64,000 nt of DNA from assembly GCF_963667405.1 (NCBI RefSeq), contig NZ_OY763408.1, positions 891,757 to 955,756 on the forward strand. Reading direction: 5' to 3'. Shown piece after piece: positions 50,877 through 60,415 of the stretch; the first letter of the stretch is position 1, and each line of letters starts with the position of its first letter. The notes below the pieces were generated by a model. That model was not told where the DNA came from, did not search any database, and saw nothing but the letters and a program-made list of their open reading frames with translations. This stretch comes from an uncultured Sphaerochaeta sp. Lineage in GTDB: Bacteria > Spirochaetota > Spirochaetia > Sphaerochaetales > Sphaerochaetaceae. Position numbers and translations under genes: made by a program.

Positions 50877-51462
50877 TGTGAAGAAGGAGCTGAAACAGCT
50901 GTATCACCTCCCGAAGGAGCCGACTCTGGTTGAGGTCCCTTCGCTTTCCTATCTCATCATCGATGGGGAAGGGGACCCCTCAGACCAAGCGTATACGGAG
51001 GCTGTCGAGCTTCTTTTCAGCATGAGCTACACGTTGAAGATGGCTTTCCGCAAGCACTCCTGGTACAAGCCTTTCACCGTTGCCCCGCTTGAGTGCATCT
51101 GGGATGCGGTTGAGGTGGAGAATCGGGAAACCTGGCTCTGGTCTGCCATGATCGCCCAACCCGGATGGGTAACCGAGGAGATAGTCTCCCAAGTCAGGGA
51201 GCAAGTGGCTTTCAAGAAAGGTCTTTCAACCTCTCTTGTGCGCTTCTCCCCGATCGAGGAGGGTCTCTGCGTAACAATGCTGCACGTCGGTTCCTACCAG
51301 GATGAGGATGCCAGCTTTGCCAGGATGGAACAGTATTGTGCAGAACATCAGCTGAAGCGAAGCAGCACTTCTCATCGGGAGATTTATCTGAGCAACCCAA
51401 AGAAGACCGAACCTGATCAGCTGAAGACGGTCCTCCGTTTTGCGGTGCACCCGATAGGTTAG
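50863..51462 (+). CDS. GyrI-like small-molecule-binding protein
   Basis: 199 residues from ATG 50863 (AGGAGG six bases upstream). VEVPSLSYLIIDGEGDPSDQAYTEAVELLFSMSYTLKMAFRK and later GLCVTMLHVGSYQDEDASFARMEQYCAEH are the two halves of the GyrI/SOUL-like fold. Its ending LYLSNPKKT..LKTVLRFAV is typical of the YdaP/TenA-like GyrI group. Role unknown. Confidence 0.8.
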   Translation: MDTYDVKKELKQLYHLPKEPTLVEVPSLSYLIIDGEGDPSDQAYTEAVELLFSMSYTLKMAFRKHSWYKPFTVAPLECIWDAVEVENRETWLWSAMIAQPGWVTEEIVSQVREQVAFKKGLSTSLVRFSPIEEGLCVTMLHVGSYQDEDASFARMEQYCAEHQLKRSSTSHREIYLSNPKKTEPDQLKTVLRFAVHPIG

Positions 51463-52910
51463 GCCTCTTCCTTGCTCTTCTTGCGCTGGGCCACCAACAA
51501 GTCCATCTTCAGTTTCTTCAGTTTTGCTGAGAGGCTGACCTTGTAGATATGCGGGTTGATCTGTCTCAGATAGCTCTTGTGAAATGTCGACAGGCTCTGT
51601 TTTGCATACGCCTGGATTTGTGCAAGCGGGGGTTTTTCAGCAACCCGTTTGCCTTCGTGCATCTGCAAGGTGAGCAAACTCTCAAAATGGTCGTACCTGT
51701 CGCTTTGCATCTCAAAGAAATCGGCTTCGGCAAAGGGATGGTAGAAGGTGTACTTCTTTCCTTCGACTATCTTCTCATGGTCAAGGGTGATCAGATCAGC
51801 CAAGGCGCCTCCCTCAGCATCGTAGAAGCGATAGACTTGCTTGATGCCGGGATTGGTGGTCTTTTCGAAACTGTTGGAGATTTTCATGGTGGGGACAATG
51901 GTCCCCTCCTTGCTTTGCTTGGCAGCCAGCTTATACACCCCGTTGAGGGAGGCTTGCACACCACCTGTGACCAGATGGGTTCCGATGCCCCAGCTGTCGA
52001 TGGGAACCTCGTCATGCACCAATGTCTGCACGATTTCCTCAGTCAGGTCATTGGAGACAACGATGGAAGCATCCTTGAGTCCTGCATCATCAAGCCGCTT
52101 GCGGATGACCCTGGGCAGGTAGGAGAGATCCCCGCTGTCGATGCGCACCCCTATCTTTTTTCCTTTGCGTTGTTGCTCCAGACCGACAATGATGGCATTG
52201 TCAATGCCCGAACCGAGGGTGTCATAGGTGTCGATCAGCAGTACCGTATTGTCGGGATAGAGCTCGGCGTAAGCTCGGAAAGACTCTAGCTCGCTGTCAA
52301 AACTCATGATCCAGGAGTGGGCCATGGTGCCTGCAACCGGAATGTCAAAGGTTCTTCCTGCAAGGGTATTGCTGGTGACCTGGCATCCCCCGATGAAGGC
52401 CGCCCTGCTTGCAGAAAGCGCTCCATCACCGCCTTGGGCTCTCCTGAGCCCGAACTCCATCAACTGGCCGCGATTGCAGGCAAGGGACATGCGGCTTGCC
52501 TTGGTTGCGATCAGGCTCTGGAAGTTGAGGGTGTTCAGGAGCAAGCCCTCTATGAGCTGGGCTTCGATGAGATTGGTATGGATGCGGACAAGCGGCTCGC
52601 CGGGAAAGACAACCGTGCCTTCCTGCATTGCATACAGGTCCCCACCGAACCGGTAGGTTTCCAGGTAGGTGAGGAAGGGCTTGGTGAACTTTCCCAGGCT
52701 TTCCAGATAGGCGATGTCCTCGCTGCTGAACGTAAAGTGCTCAAGCTTGTCGATCAGGTCATTGAGACCGGAAAAGACCACATAGCCCCCCTCAAAAGGG
52801 TTTGTCCGATAGAACATATCAAACACCACCTGAGGGTTGTGGTTGTTCGAGAAATACCCCTGCATCATGGTCAGTTCATAGAAATCCGTAGTCAAGGCAC
52901 TTACGTTCAT
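51459..52910 (-). CDS. pncB: nicotinate phosphoribosyltransferase
   Basis: 483 residues from ATG 52910 with AAGGAAG upstream. TDFYELTMMQGYF, EFGLRRAQGGDGALSASRAAFIGG and IGVRIDSGDLSYLPRVIRKRLDDAGL are family motifs; GIGTHLVTGG (about 320) binds phosphate. It makes nicotinate mononucleotide in NAD salvage. It lies 10 bases after serS on the same strand. Confidence 0.94.
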   Translation of the reverse strand: MNVSALTTDFYELTMMQGYFSNNHNPQVVFDMFYRTNPFEGGYVVFSGLNDLIDKLEHFTFSSEDIAYLESLGKFTKPFLTYLETYRFGGDLYAMQEGTVVFPGEPLVRIHTNLIEAQLIEGLLLNTLNFQSLIATKASRMSLACNRGQLMEFGLRRAQGGDGALSASRAAFIGGCQVTSNTLAGRTFDIPVAGTMAHSWIMSFDSELESFRAYAELYPDNTVLLIDTYDTLGSGIDNAIIVGLEQQRKGKKIGVRIDSGDLSYLPRVIRKRLDDAGLKDASIVVSNDLTEEIVQTLVHDEVPIDSWGIGTHLVTGGVQASLNGVYKLAAKQSKEGTIVPTMKISNSFEKTTNPGIKQVYRFYDAEGGALADLITLDHEKIVEGKKYTFYHPFAEADFFEMQSDRYDHFESLLTLQMHEGKRVAEKPPLAQIQAYAKQSLSTFHKSYLRQINPHIYKVSLSAKLKKLKMDLLVAQRKKSKEEA

Positions 52911-52920
52911 GCTTGCTTCC

Positions 52921-54201
52921 TTAGCCTCGAGCCTCGATCCTGGCAAAACCGGTGTACGGTACCAGGGCCGGGGGAATGGTCACAGAACCATCTTCGTTCT
53001 GATAGTTCTCCAGAATGGCAACCATTGCACGGCTGAGGGCAATGGCCGTCCCATTGAGCATATGGACGAATTGGGTCTTCCCCTCCTCATCCTTGTAGCG
53101 GATGGAGAGTGAGCGGGCCTGGTAGTCGGTGCAGTTGCTGGTGGAGGTCACCTCTCCATACTCACCCTCATCCCCGCGGCCGGGCATCCATGCTTCAATG
53201 TCGAACTTGCGGTAGGCTGGTGCTCCGAGATCTCCGGTACAGGTATCCACCACGCGGTATGCCAGGCCAAGGTTGCCGAAGATCTCCTCTTCGATGGCCA
53301 AAAGGCTCTCGTGATAGGCGTCCGACTCCTCAGGAAGGCAGTAGATGAACATCTCAAGCTTGGAGAACTGATGGACACGGTAGAGGCCTTTTGAGTATTG
53401 GCCGGCTCCTCCTGCCTCACGGCGGAAACAGTGGGAGAGTCCTGCCATCCTGATGGGAAGGTCTTCCTTGTTGAGGATCTGGCCAGCGTAGTAGCCGCCG
53501 AGGGTAATCTCAGCAGTCCCTACCAGACAGGTGCCGGTTCCCTCGAGGGTGTAGATGTTGCTCTCCTCGCCACGGGGGTTGAAGCCGATGCCAGAGAGGA
53601 TCTCTTCCTTGGCGATGTCCGGGGTGATGAACGGGGTGAAACCCTTCTTCATGACGATGTCCATCGCATATCGCTCCAGGGCCATCTGCAGGATGACCGC
53701 CTCGCGCTTGAGATAGTAGAACTTTGCCCCGGAAACCCTGGTTGCGGTGTCGAAATCGATCAGGTCGAGTTTCTCAGCAAGCTGGACATGGTCCATCGGC
53801 TTGAAAGAGAAGGTGGGGACGGTGCCGACAAACTTGATGGCCGTGTTGTCCTTGTCTTCCTTGCCGACCGGAGCCTGGGGATGGGCATAATTGGGAATGG
53901 TGCGGGCAAGAGCCTGGTACTGCTGCTCCACCTCGTTGAGGGTAGCTTCGCTGGCGGCGATGCTCTCCTTGAGAGCCTTGCCTTCGGCGATGAGGACGGT
54001 ACGGGTTTCTGTATCGAGCTTGCCCTTCATCTTCTGGGCATTCTCATTGCGCCGGGCCCGCAGATTCTCGACTTCCTGCAGCAATTCGGAGCGCTTTTCC
54101 TGCAAATCTATAATCAGATCGATGTCAACGCGCATGTTGCGCACTTCGATGTTCCTGGCAATCTCGTCCCTTCGTTCTTTCAGTTCTTTCAGGTCAATCA
54201 T
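52921..54201 (-). CDS. serS: seryl-tRNA synthetase
   Basis: 426 residues. The N-terminal coiled-coil arm (about 25-100) binds the long variable arm of tRNA-Ser. Class II motifs: motif 2 SHCFRREAGGAGQYSKGLYRVHQFSKLEMF (about 265) and motif 3 NGTAIALSRAMVAILENYQNEDGSVTIPPALVPY (about 385). Complete. Confidence 0.97.
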   Translation of the reverse strand: MIDLKELKERRDEIARNIEVRNMRVDIDLIIDLQEKRSELLQEVENLRARRNENAQKMKGKLDTETRTVLIAEGKALKESIAASEATLNEVEQQYQALARTIPNYAHPQAPVGKEDKDNTAIKFVGTVPTFSFKPMDHVQLAEKLDLIDFDTATRVSGAKFYYLKREAVILQMALERYAMDIVMKKGFTPFITPDIAKEEILSGIGFNPRGEESNIYTLEGTGTCLVGTAEITLGGYYAGQILNKEDLPIRMAGLSHCFRREAGGAGQYSKGLYRVHQFSKLEMFIYCLPEESDAYHESLLAIEEEIFGNLGLAYRVVDTCTGDLGAPAYRKFDIEAWMPGRGDEGEYGEVTSTSNCTDYQARSLSIRYKDEEGKTQFVHMLNGTAIALSRAMVAILENYQNEDGSVTIPPALVPYTGFARIEARG

Positions 54202-54210
54202 TCTGGTTTC

Positions 54211-55011
54211 TCACCTCTTTGCATCTTTGGCAAGTGCTTCCAACTTGCTCGATTTTTCACTGGCTTTTCGTACTGCTTGCATGACCGTGGCATCGAAACC
54301 ACCTTCGGCCAACGCAAGCATCCCCTCGATGGTCGTCCCTCCTGCAGAGCAGACGGTGGTTGCAAGTTCCACGGGATTCCTGCCGGTATCGGCTACCAGG
54401 CTTGCGGCACTTTTCGCTGTTTCCACGGCAATGTGCAAGGCTGTCGGATAGGCAATGCCCTGCTGTACACCACCCATGGCAAGGGCATGGTAGAACTGCA
54501 GGATGAAGGCAATGGCCGAGCCACTGATGCCGATGAAGGCACCAAACTGCGATTCGGGGAGGATGAAGGCGGACCCAAAGCTCTGTGCAACGTGCTGGGC
54601 GTAGGAGATGTGCTCCTTCGAGCATCGCTGGGAGGGTGCCACAGCAGTTACCGAAGCTTGCATCTGTGCTGCAATGTTGGGCATGAAGCGAACCACCTCG
54701 TCGGTACCAAGCTTTTCGGTGAGGGTGTCCAGGGAGACCCCTGCAGCGATACTGATCCAGTTTTTGTCAGCACTGCCCAGCTCCCTGAGTTGGCCATAGA
54801 GTGTTGCCAGGATCTGGGGCTTGACCGCAATGAGCAGACAGTCGGACTTCTGCATCAGCTCCTGCAAGCTTGCTAGCTGTGTCCGCTTTCCTTCGGATGC
54901 GAGACTGCGTGCTTTCTCCAGGTCGCTGTCATAGAGGTACACAGCTCCTTCCAGACTCCGTGCGATGGCACTTCCCATGGCTCCGCATCCGATGATTCCC
55001 AGTGTGTTCAT
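54211..55011 (-). CDS. proC: pyrroline-5-carboxylate reductase
   Basis: 266 residues from ATG 55011 (GGAGGAG upstream). NAD(P) motif LGIIGCGAMGSAIARSL; AVKPQIL; VVRFMPNIAAQMQASVTAV; GSGPA-type GISGSAIAFILQFYHALAMGGVQQGI; TTVCSAGGTTIEGMLALAEGG. It completes proline synthesis begun by ProB and ProA nearby. Confidence 0.94.
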   Translation of the reverse strand: MNTLGIIGCGAMGSAIARSLEGAVYLYDSDLEKARSLASEGKRTQLASLQELMQKSDCLLIAVKPQILATLYGQLRELGSADKNWISIAAGVSLDTLTEKLGTDEVVRFMPNIAAQMQASVTAVAPSQRCSKEHISYAQHVAQSFGSAFILPESQFGAFIGISGSAIAFILQFYHALAMGGVQQGIAYPTALHIAVETAKSAASLVADTGRNPVELATTVCSAGGTTIEGMLALAEGGFDATVMQAVRKASEKSSKLEALAKDAKR

Positions 55012-55013
55012 CT

Positions 55014-55514
55014 TTACTCCTCCCACCTCAGATGGTGCAGTTCGCCCTGTCCTTGCAGACCGGGAAAGTCAGTTTGCCTGAGGTATTCGTAGGCAGCTAT
55101 CGCCACACTGTTGGAAAGATTCAGGCTTCTGGCTTGCCCACGCATGGGGATGCGCACGCATCTCTGTCTCTGTTGTACCAGAATATGCTCATCTATCCCA
55201 GCACTCTCCCTGCCAAAAATGAGAAAGGTCTCAGCTGGATAGTGCACTTCTGCATACGTTCGTTCGGCTTTTGTGGTGAAAAAGAAGAGATTTCGGTCGG
55301 CATGGCTTGCCATGAACTCCTCAATGCTTGGGTGCTCCACAATGGTGAGCAGATGCCAGTAGTCGAGTCCGGCCCGTTTCAGTTGCTTTTCCCCAAGGCT
55401 GAACCCCAACGGGTGCACCAAATGCAAGGTTGCCCCCGTAGCGGCGCAGGTTCGGGCTATGTTGCCAGTATTCTGGGGTATTTCCGGCTCAAAGAGTACG
55501 ATGTGCAGATCCAT
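55014..55514 (-). CDS. trmL: tRNA 2'-O-methyltransferase, TrmL type
   Basis: 166 residues of the SPOUT class. IVLFEPEIPQNTGNIARTCAATGATLHLVHPLGF (start), FGRESAGIDEHIL (about 100) and RIPMRGQARSLNLSNSVAIAAYE (about 123, the knot) match TrmL, which methylates wobble base 34 of tRNA-Leu isoacceptors. tRNA-Leu(UAA), a substrate type, is encoded in this window. Confidence 0.93.
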   Translation of the reverse strand: MDLHIVLFEPEIPQNTGNIARTCAATGATLHLVHPLGFSLGEKQLKRAGLDYWHLLTIVEHPSIEEFMASHADRNLFFFTTKAERTYAEVHYPAETFLIFGRESAGIDEHILVQQRQRCVRIPMRGQARSLNLSNSVAIAAYEYLRQTDFPGLQGQGELHHLRWEE

Positions 55515-55633
55515 GCACCAAATCTACCATTTGGGAGGAATCAGCACAAGGTACCCCACTTGTGCAAGCCTGGTGAACCAACCTTGTAAAGGAGTGCGTG
55601 TTGCTTTAGACTTGCTTCAGTTTGGAGGTGGGT

Positions 55634-56461
55634 ATGGTTGCAGAAAGTCTGAAGGCCTTGATGCTTGGCATCGTGCAGGGAGTCACGGAGTGGCTTCCGA
55701 TCAGCTCGACCGGTCACTTGCTGTTGCTTGACTCACTGCTCAAGCTCTCACTCAGTGCAGAGGCGAAGGAACTCTTCCTGGTCATCATCCAGCTTGCTTC
55801 CATTCTGGCGGTGGTGATCCTGTACTTTTCCACCCTCAATCCCTTCTCACCCTCCAAAGACAAGAGTGCAAAGAAGGCTACGTACATCCTCTGGGCGAAG
55901 GTCTTGGTGGCAACGCTTCCGGCGGGCGTGGTGGGGGTGCTCATCGATGATTTCATGGACACCCATCTCTATCGTTGGGAAGTGGTGGCCGCTGCATTGT
56001 TCGGCTATGGGGTGCTCTATATCTTTCTTGAGAAGGGTAGGTGGGGTACACGGGAGAAGAAGGTGAAGCAGCTTGGGGACATCTCCTACCGCGATGCCCT
56101 CACCCTCGGCTTGTTCCAGATGCTCGCCCTGGTCCCAGGGACGAGCAGGAGCGGCTCAACCATTCTGGGGGGCATCATCATCGGCATCGAGCGGGCGGTG
56201 GTTGCCCAGTTCTCCTTCTTCATGGCCATACCGGTCATGGCAGGAGCCTCCTTGCTCAAGCTCATCAAGCTTGGCTTCTCCTATACCAACGATGAGTACC
56301 TGCTCATCGCAGTGGGGTTTGTCAGCAGTTTCATCGTCTCCTTCTTCTGCATCAAGGCGCTCATTGCCTATGTACGCAAGCATGATTTCTCAGTTTTCGG
56401 CTACTATCGGGTAGGCTTGGCCATACTGGTAGCCATGTTCTTCCTGGGAAGGGGAATCTGA
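55634..56461 (+). CDS. uppP: undecaprenyl-diphosphatase (UppP/BacA)
   Basis: 275 residues, about 8 membrane helices. ALMLGIVQGVTEWLPISSTGHLLLLDSLL (E-x-x-x-E-like GxTEfLPISSTGH motif) and LVPGTSRSGSTILGG (about 158) are the two active-site motifs. It recycles the lipid carrier of murein and surface polysaccharides. ATG 55634 follows GGAGGTG. Confidence 0.95.
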   Translation: MVAESLKALMLGIVQGVTEWLPISSTGHLLLLDSLLKLSLSAEAKELFLVIIQLASILAVVILYFSTLNPFSPSKDKSAKKATYILWAKVLVATLPAGVVGVLIDDFMDTHLYRWEVVAAALFGYGVLYIFLEKGRWGTREKKVKQLGDISYRDALTLGLFQMLALVPGTSRSGSTILGGIIIGIERAVVAQFSFFMAIPVMAGASLLKLIKLGFSYTNDEYLLIAVGFVSSFIVSFFCIKALIAYVRKHDFSVFGYYRVGLAILVAMFFLGRGI

Positions 56462-56462
56462 T

Positions 56463-57617
56463 ATGGCGCTTCTGCTGATCATCTACATTGCGTTCATCAG
56501 CTTGGGCTTGCCCGATGGGGTGTTGGGCAGCATCTGGCCGGTCATGCGCGCTTCGCTTGACCTCCCGTTGTATACGGCGGGTCTCATCGGGGCCATCGGC
56601 TCGATCGGGACGGTTGTTTCCGCTTTGTCCAGCTACCGGCTGATACACCGCTTTGGGACAGGCAAGGTGACCCTTGTCAGTGTGCTGATGACAGCCTTGG
56701 CCCTGCTCGGGTTTTCGGTGTCCTCATCTCTTCCTCAGCTGATGCTCTGTTCCATTCCCCTGGGCTTGGGTGCGGGTTCTGTCGATTCCGCACTCAACAA
56801 CTATGTTGCGTTGCACTACAAGGCCCGGCATATGAACTGGCTTCACTCCTTTTGGGGTTTGGGAGCCAGCAGCGGACCTGCTGTCATGGGCATTGTGCTC
56901 TCCCTGGATCTCAGCTACAGGATGGGGTACCGGGTTTTGGGTGGCATGCAGCTGGTGCTCGTCCTTGCCCTCTTTCTCAGTCAGCGGCTCTGGCAGGATG
57001 GCAAGCAGCACAGGGAAGGGGAGGCGGAAATTCCGGTTGTTTCCCCTGCTGCCCGGCGAAAAGGAGCCCTTCCTTTTGCTCTGCTCGGGTTTTTTCTCTA
57101 TTGTGCTCTGGAAATTTCCACCGGCATGTGGGCGGTCAGCTATCTTGTGGAAGTGAAACTCCTCAACCCCACCGATGCAGCGTTCTACGGTTCCCTCTTC
57201 TTTTTGGGCATCACCAGCGGGAGGATGGCCAGTGGCTTCTTCTCCTATCGTCTTTCCAATACCACACTCATCTTCAGCGGTTTTTCCCTGATCCTGGTAA
57301 GCATCGGCTTGCTGCATTATGCGAATCTGGCGACAGCCGGGTTCTCCCTGTTGCTGATGGGGATCGGGTGTGCTCCCATTTTCCCGGGAATGATCCACGA
57401 GACACCGAATCATTTCGGCAGGGAGAACAGCCAGAAGATCATAGGGTTGCAGATGGCCTCTGCCTACATGGGCAGTACGCTCTCACCCCCGCTGTTCGGC
57501 ATCCTGGGGAACTGGATCGGCCTGGCTTGGATGCCCCTGATGCAGGTAGTGCTGCTTATCCTGCTCTTTGGCAGCGAAGCGCTGTTGTTCGGTTTGGGAA
57601 GGAAGAGAAAGCCCTGA
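56463..57617 (+). CDS. major facilitator superfamily transporter
   Basis: 384 residues, 12 predicted membrane helices in two groups with a loop near 180. FISLGLPDGVLGSIWPVMRASLDLP (first helix) and SFWGLGASSGPAVMG (helix 5) resemble the FucP/sugar-type MFS group. It begins two bases after uppP. Substrate unknown. Confidence 0.85.
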   Translation: MALLLIIYIAFISLGLPDGVLGSIWPVMRASLDLPLYTAGLIGAIGSIGTVVSALSSYRLIHRFGTGKVTLVSVLMTALALLGFSVSSSLPQLMLCSIPLGLGAGSVDSALNNYVALHYKARHMNWLHSFWGLGASSGPAVMGIVLSLDLSYRMGYRVLGGMQLVLVLALFLSQRLWQDGKQHREGEAEIPVVSPAARRKGALPFALLGFFLYCALEISTGMWAVSYLVEVKLLNPTDAAFYGSLFFLGITSGRMASGFFSYRLSNTTLIFSGFSLILVSIGLLHYANLATAGFSLLLMGIGCAPIFPGMIHETPNHFGRENSQKIIGLQMASAYMGSTLSPPLFGILGNWIGLAWMPLMQVVLLILLFGSEALLFGLGRKRKP

Positions 57618-57642
57618 TGCTGTCTTGGATTGCCTCGTTCTG

Positions 57643-58041
57643 CTAGCAAGCGTTTTTGGTCTGTTCCAACTGCTTGGGCTTGATGGTGACGATGTGCAGG
57701 GTGACCAGGCTTCCGATGACACAGAGCATGATGATCAGCTTCACATCCGCAACCAGGAAGAAGGTGACCACCAGGCCGGCCCACAGCATGACCAGGACCC
57801 TGATCTTCACTGCCTTGGGAATGCCGCTGCCATCCTTCCAGTGGCGCAAGTAAGGACCGAAGGTCCTGTTCCTCTCAAGCCATGTCCCCAACCGTTTGCT
57901 GGAGAAGGAGAAGAGAAAGCCCGCAAGCAGGATGAACGGGGTGGTGGGCAGTACCGGAAGCACGATGCCGATGGCACCTATTGCCGTGAAGAGCAGGCCG
58001 AGGAACATCAAGAGGATGCGTAGTGGTTTGTTTTTGACCAA
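57643..58041 (-). CDS. YbaN/DUF454 inner-membrane protein
   Basis: 132 residues. IGIVLPVLPTTPFILLAGFLFSFSSKRLGTWLERNRTFGPYLRHWKDGSGIPKAVK is the DUF454 signature, with a membrane segment before and two after. Function unknown, widespread in bacteria. Confidence 0.9.
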   Translation of the reverse strand: MVKNKPLRILLMFLGLLFTAIGAIGIVLPVLPTTPFILLAGFLFSFSSKRLGTWLERNRTFGPYLRHWKDGSGIPKAVKIRVLVMLWAGLVVTFFLVADVKLIIMLCVIGSLVTLHIVTIKPKQLEQTKNAC

Positions 58042-58153
58042 CTGGGTTACTCCCTATCAGAAATCTTTTCGGTGAATGATGGTGTATAGTATAAAAACTT
58101 GAATAGATAGTAAAGTACTAGGAGATAGGATGCAATCGGGCAGGGATGCCGGC

Positions 58154-59320
58154 TCACTCCTCCTTGGAGGGGAGGTTGGCTGCTTTCATCACTTGTTTGC
58201 CTTGTTTTTGCAGGGCAAGCACCACTTCCTCGAGCTTGCGTTTTTTCTGGTAGGGGTCCTCAAAGAGCTCTTCCTGGAGCGGACGGGTTCCGCTGTACAG
58301 CCCTTGGAGGGCAAGGCCGATAAGCCGTACCGGCTTGCCTTCGCTCCACTTCTGGGCCAACAGCTGTGTGGCGATCTGATAGATTTGCTCGGCGCTGTAG
58401 AGGGTTGCTTGGGGGGTCACCTGGATGGTGGAAGTGGCAAAGTCCGGGGAGCGGAGCTTCAGCGACACGGTTCTTGCGATCTGTTTCTCATCAAGACAGC
58501 GAAACATCACCTCATGGCTCATGAAGAGCAAGACCTCATGCAAGGTCTCCTCGTCTCGGATATCCTCGGCAAAGGTTGTCTCGGTCGAGATGGAGTGACT
58601 CTTCGCTTCGCTTGAGAAGATTCCCGGATCGATACCTCTGCATGCTTGGTACAGATAGTGGCCCATGCTGGAGCCGAAGAGGTTTTGCAGGGTGGATTCC
58701 TGATAGCTGCGCAGTTCCGCTGTGGTAGTGATGTGATGCTTGGCAAGCAGCTGCTGGGTTACTTTTCCCACGCCCCATAGCTTCTTCAATCCGATTGCAT
58801 CGATGAACGCAATCTCCTTTCCCACCGAGACCCTGCACAGCCCATCGGGCTTATCGTAGTCACTGGCCATCTTGGCGATGAACCTGCTGGGTCCGATGCC
58901 CACCGAGATGGTGAGCCCGGTCTCATCGTGGACTGCTTTCTTGAGCAATGTGCCTGCTTCACGGGGAATGCCGAAGAGCCGTTGGGTTCCCGTCATGTCC
59001 AGAAAGGCCTCATCGATGGATATCTGCTGAACCGAGCTGCTGAAGCGCTTGAGCACATCCATGACGATGCTGCTCATCTGATGGTAGCGTTCCATGCGTG
59101 GCTTTACCACCAACGCATGGGGGCACAGTCGCAGGGCTTGGGCCATGGGCATGGCGGAATGGATGCCGAACTTTCGGGCTTCGTAGCTGGCGGTTGCAAC
59201 CACCGAACGCTTGCCGCTCCCCCCGATCAGGAGGCACTTGCCACGATACTCGCTGTGATCGAGCACCTCAATCGCAGCATAGAACGCATCCATATCCACA
59301 TGAAAGAACACTTGTTCCAT
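58154..59320 (-). CDS. dinB: DNA polymerase IV
   Basis: 388 residues from ATG 59320. FFHVDMDAFYAAIEVLDHSEYRGKCLLIGG (catalytic Asp), SIDEAFLDMTGT (second acidic pair, about 103), GIGPSRFIAKMASDYDKPDGL, and a C-terminal little-finger domain. A translesion polymerase. No clear LexA box was seen near the start. A promoter-like AT-rich gap (58042-58153) separates it from DUF454. Confidence 0.94.
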   Translation of the reverse strand: MEQVFFHVDMDAFYAAIEVLDHSEYRGKCLLIGGSGKRSVVATASYEARKFGIHSAMPMAQALRLCPHALVVKPRMERYHQMSSIVMDVLKRFSSSVQQISIDEAFLDMTGTQRLFGIPREAGTLLKKAVHDETGLTISVGIGPSRFIAKMASDYDKPDGLCRVSVGKEIAFIDAIGLKKLWGVGKVTQQLLAKHHITTTAELRSYQESTLQNLFGSSMGHYLYQACRGIDPGIFSSEAKSHSISTETTFAEDIRDEETLHEVLLFMSHEVMFRCLDEKQIARTVSLKLRSPDFATSTIQVTPQATLYSAEQIYQIATQLLAQKWSEGKPVRLIGLALQGLYSGTRPLQEELFEDPYQKKRKLEEVVLALQKQGKQVMKAANLPSKEE

Positions 59321-59326
59321 AGGCAC

Positions 59327-60415
59327 CTAACACGTGGGAGGGGTGTAGATGCGCCCTCGCTCCAGGTGTGCCCGGTTGAGGGCATCAAAGAGCAGGTGGT
59401 CGAGAACTTCGGGAAGGCTGTAGCCGACGCTTGCCATCAATTTGGGGTAGTGGCTGGTCTGCGTCATGCCCGGGCTGGTATTGATCTCATTGAGGAAGAT
59501 GCCCTCTTTTGCAAGGAAGAAATCGACGCGGGCATACCCGTCCGCCTTGATGGCCAGGAAGGCTTGCCTGGCATAGCGTCTGACAGCCTTGGCAGTCTCC
59601 TCCCCGATGGTGGACGGCAACTCGAGATAGGCAGTGTTGGTGGTCCCGTATTTGTGTGCATAACTGAGGAACCCCTGCTCACTCTTGGCGGGGTCCATCA
59701 CCACGGCAGGACCGGCTGCAACCAGCGTTCCCTCCCTGGTGCGGAGTACTGCGCATTCAATTTCCTGCACGTCTTCCATCAGGGTCTGGATCAGGACGCG
59801 TTCGCTGTAGAGGGCGGCGTACCGAAGTGCTTCGACCAGCTGGTCCGGCTGTGCAGCCCTCAGCGCCCTCACCCCAACCGATGATCCTGCATTCTCCGGC
59901 TTAACGAACAGATGCGGACCCAGCTGCTTGGTCAGCAAGGCAAATTGGTCCATGACATAGGCTTCGATGTCCATGAGGTTGAACCGGTCAAGCACCCTGG
60001 TGGCTATGGTAGGGATGCCGTGACTATTGAAGAGGCGGGATGCAAGGTCCTTGTGCATCCCGATGGCACTGGAGGCGGTGTCACAGCCGGCGAGGGGAAT
60101 GCCGGAAAGCAAGCACAACCCCTGCAGGTTCCCATCCTCACCACCATAGCCGTGGGTGGTTGCAAAGGCTGCATCCACATCCAGCTGTGTATCATTGAGG
60201 AAAAAGCCCGCACCTGGCCTGATGGAGACCAAAAGGTTTTTCTCCATTTCACCTGCCGGAGACTTGGTCTGCAGATACCACTTTCCCTCCAGTGTGATGG
60301 CTATCGGGAGTACGGTATGCCCCGCTTCAATCAGTGCCTGATGCACCGAGATTGCGCTGGAGACTGAGACATCATGTTCGGCGGAACGCCCGCCGAAAAG
60401 CAATGCTACTTGCAT
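59327..60415 (-). CDS. ddl: D-alanine--D-alanine ligase
   Basis: 362 residues. ALLFGGRSAEHDVSVSSA (start), HGYGGEDGNLQGLCLLSGIPLAGCD (about 90), FVKPENAGSSVGVRAL (about 170) and FFLAKEGIFLNEINTSPGMTQTSHYPKL (about 300) are the ATP-grasp motifs. It supplies the D-Ala-D-Ala end of the murein stem peptide. It overlaps the murE gene by 10 bases. Confidence 0.95.
   Translation of the reverse strand: MQVALLFGGRSAEHDVSVSSAISVHQALIEAGHTVLPIAITLEGKWYLQTKSPAGEMEKNLLVSIRPGAGFFLNDTQLDVDAAFATTHGYGGEDGNLQGLCLLSGIPLAGCDTASSAIGMHKDLASRLFNSHGIPTIATRVLDRFNLMDIEAYVMDQFALLTKQLGPHLFVKPENAGSSVGVRALRAAQPDQLVEALRYAALYSERVLIQTLMEDVQEIECAVLRTREGTLVAAGPAVVMDPAKSEQGFLSYAHKYGTTNTAYLELPSTIGEETAKAVRRYARQAFLAIKADGYARVDFFLAKEGIFLNEINTSPGMTQTSHYPKLMASVGYSLPEVLDHLLFDALNRAHLERGRIYTPPTC

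Noticed and set aside
58130..58615. 161-codon plus-strand frame opposite dinB
   Set aside because: Despite TAGGAGA before its ATG, it lies antisense to conserved dinB codons and has no protein-like pattern.
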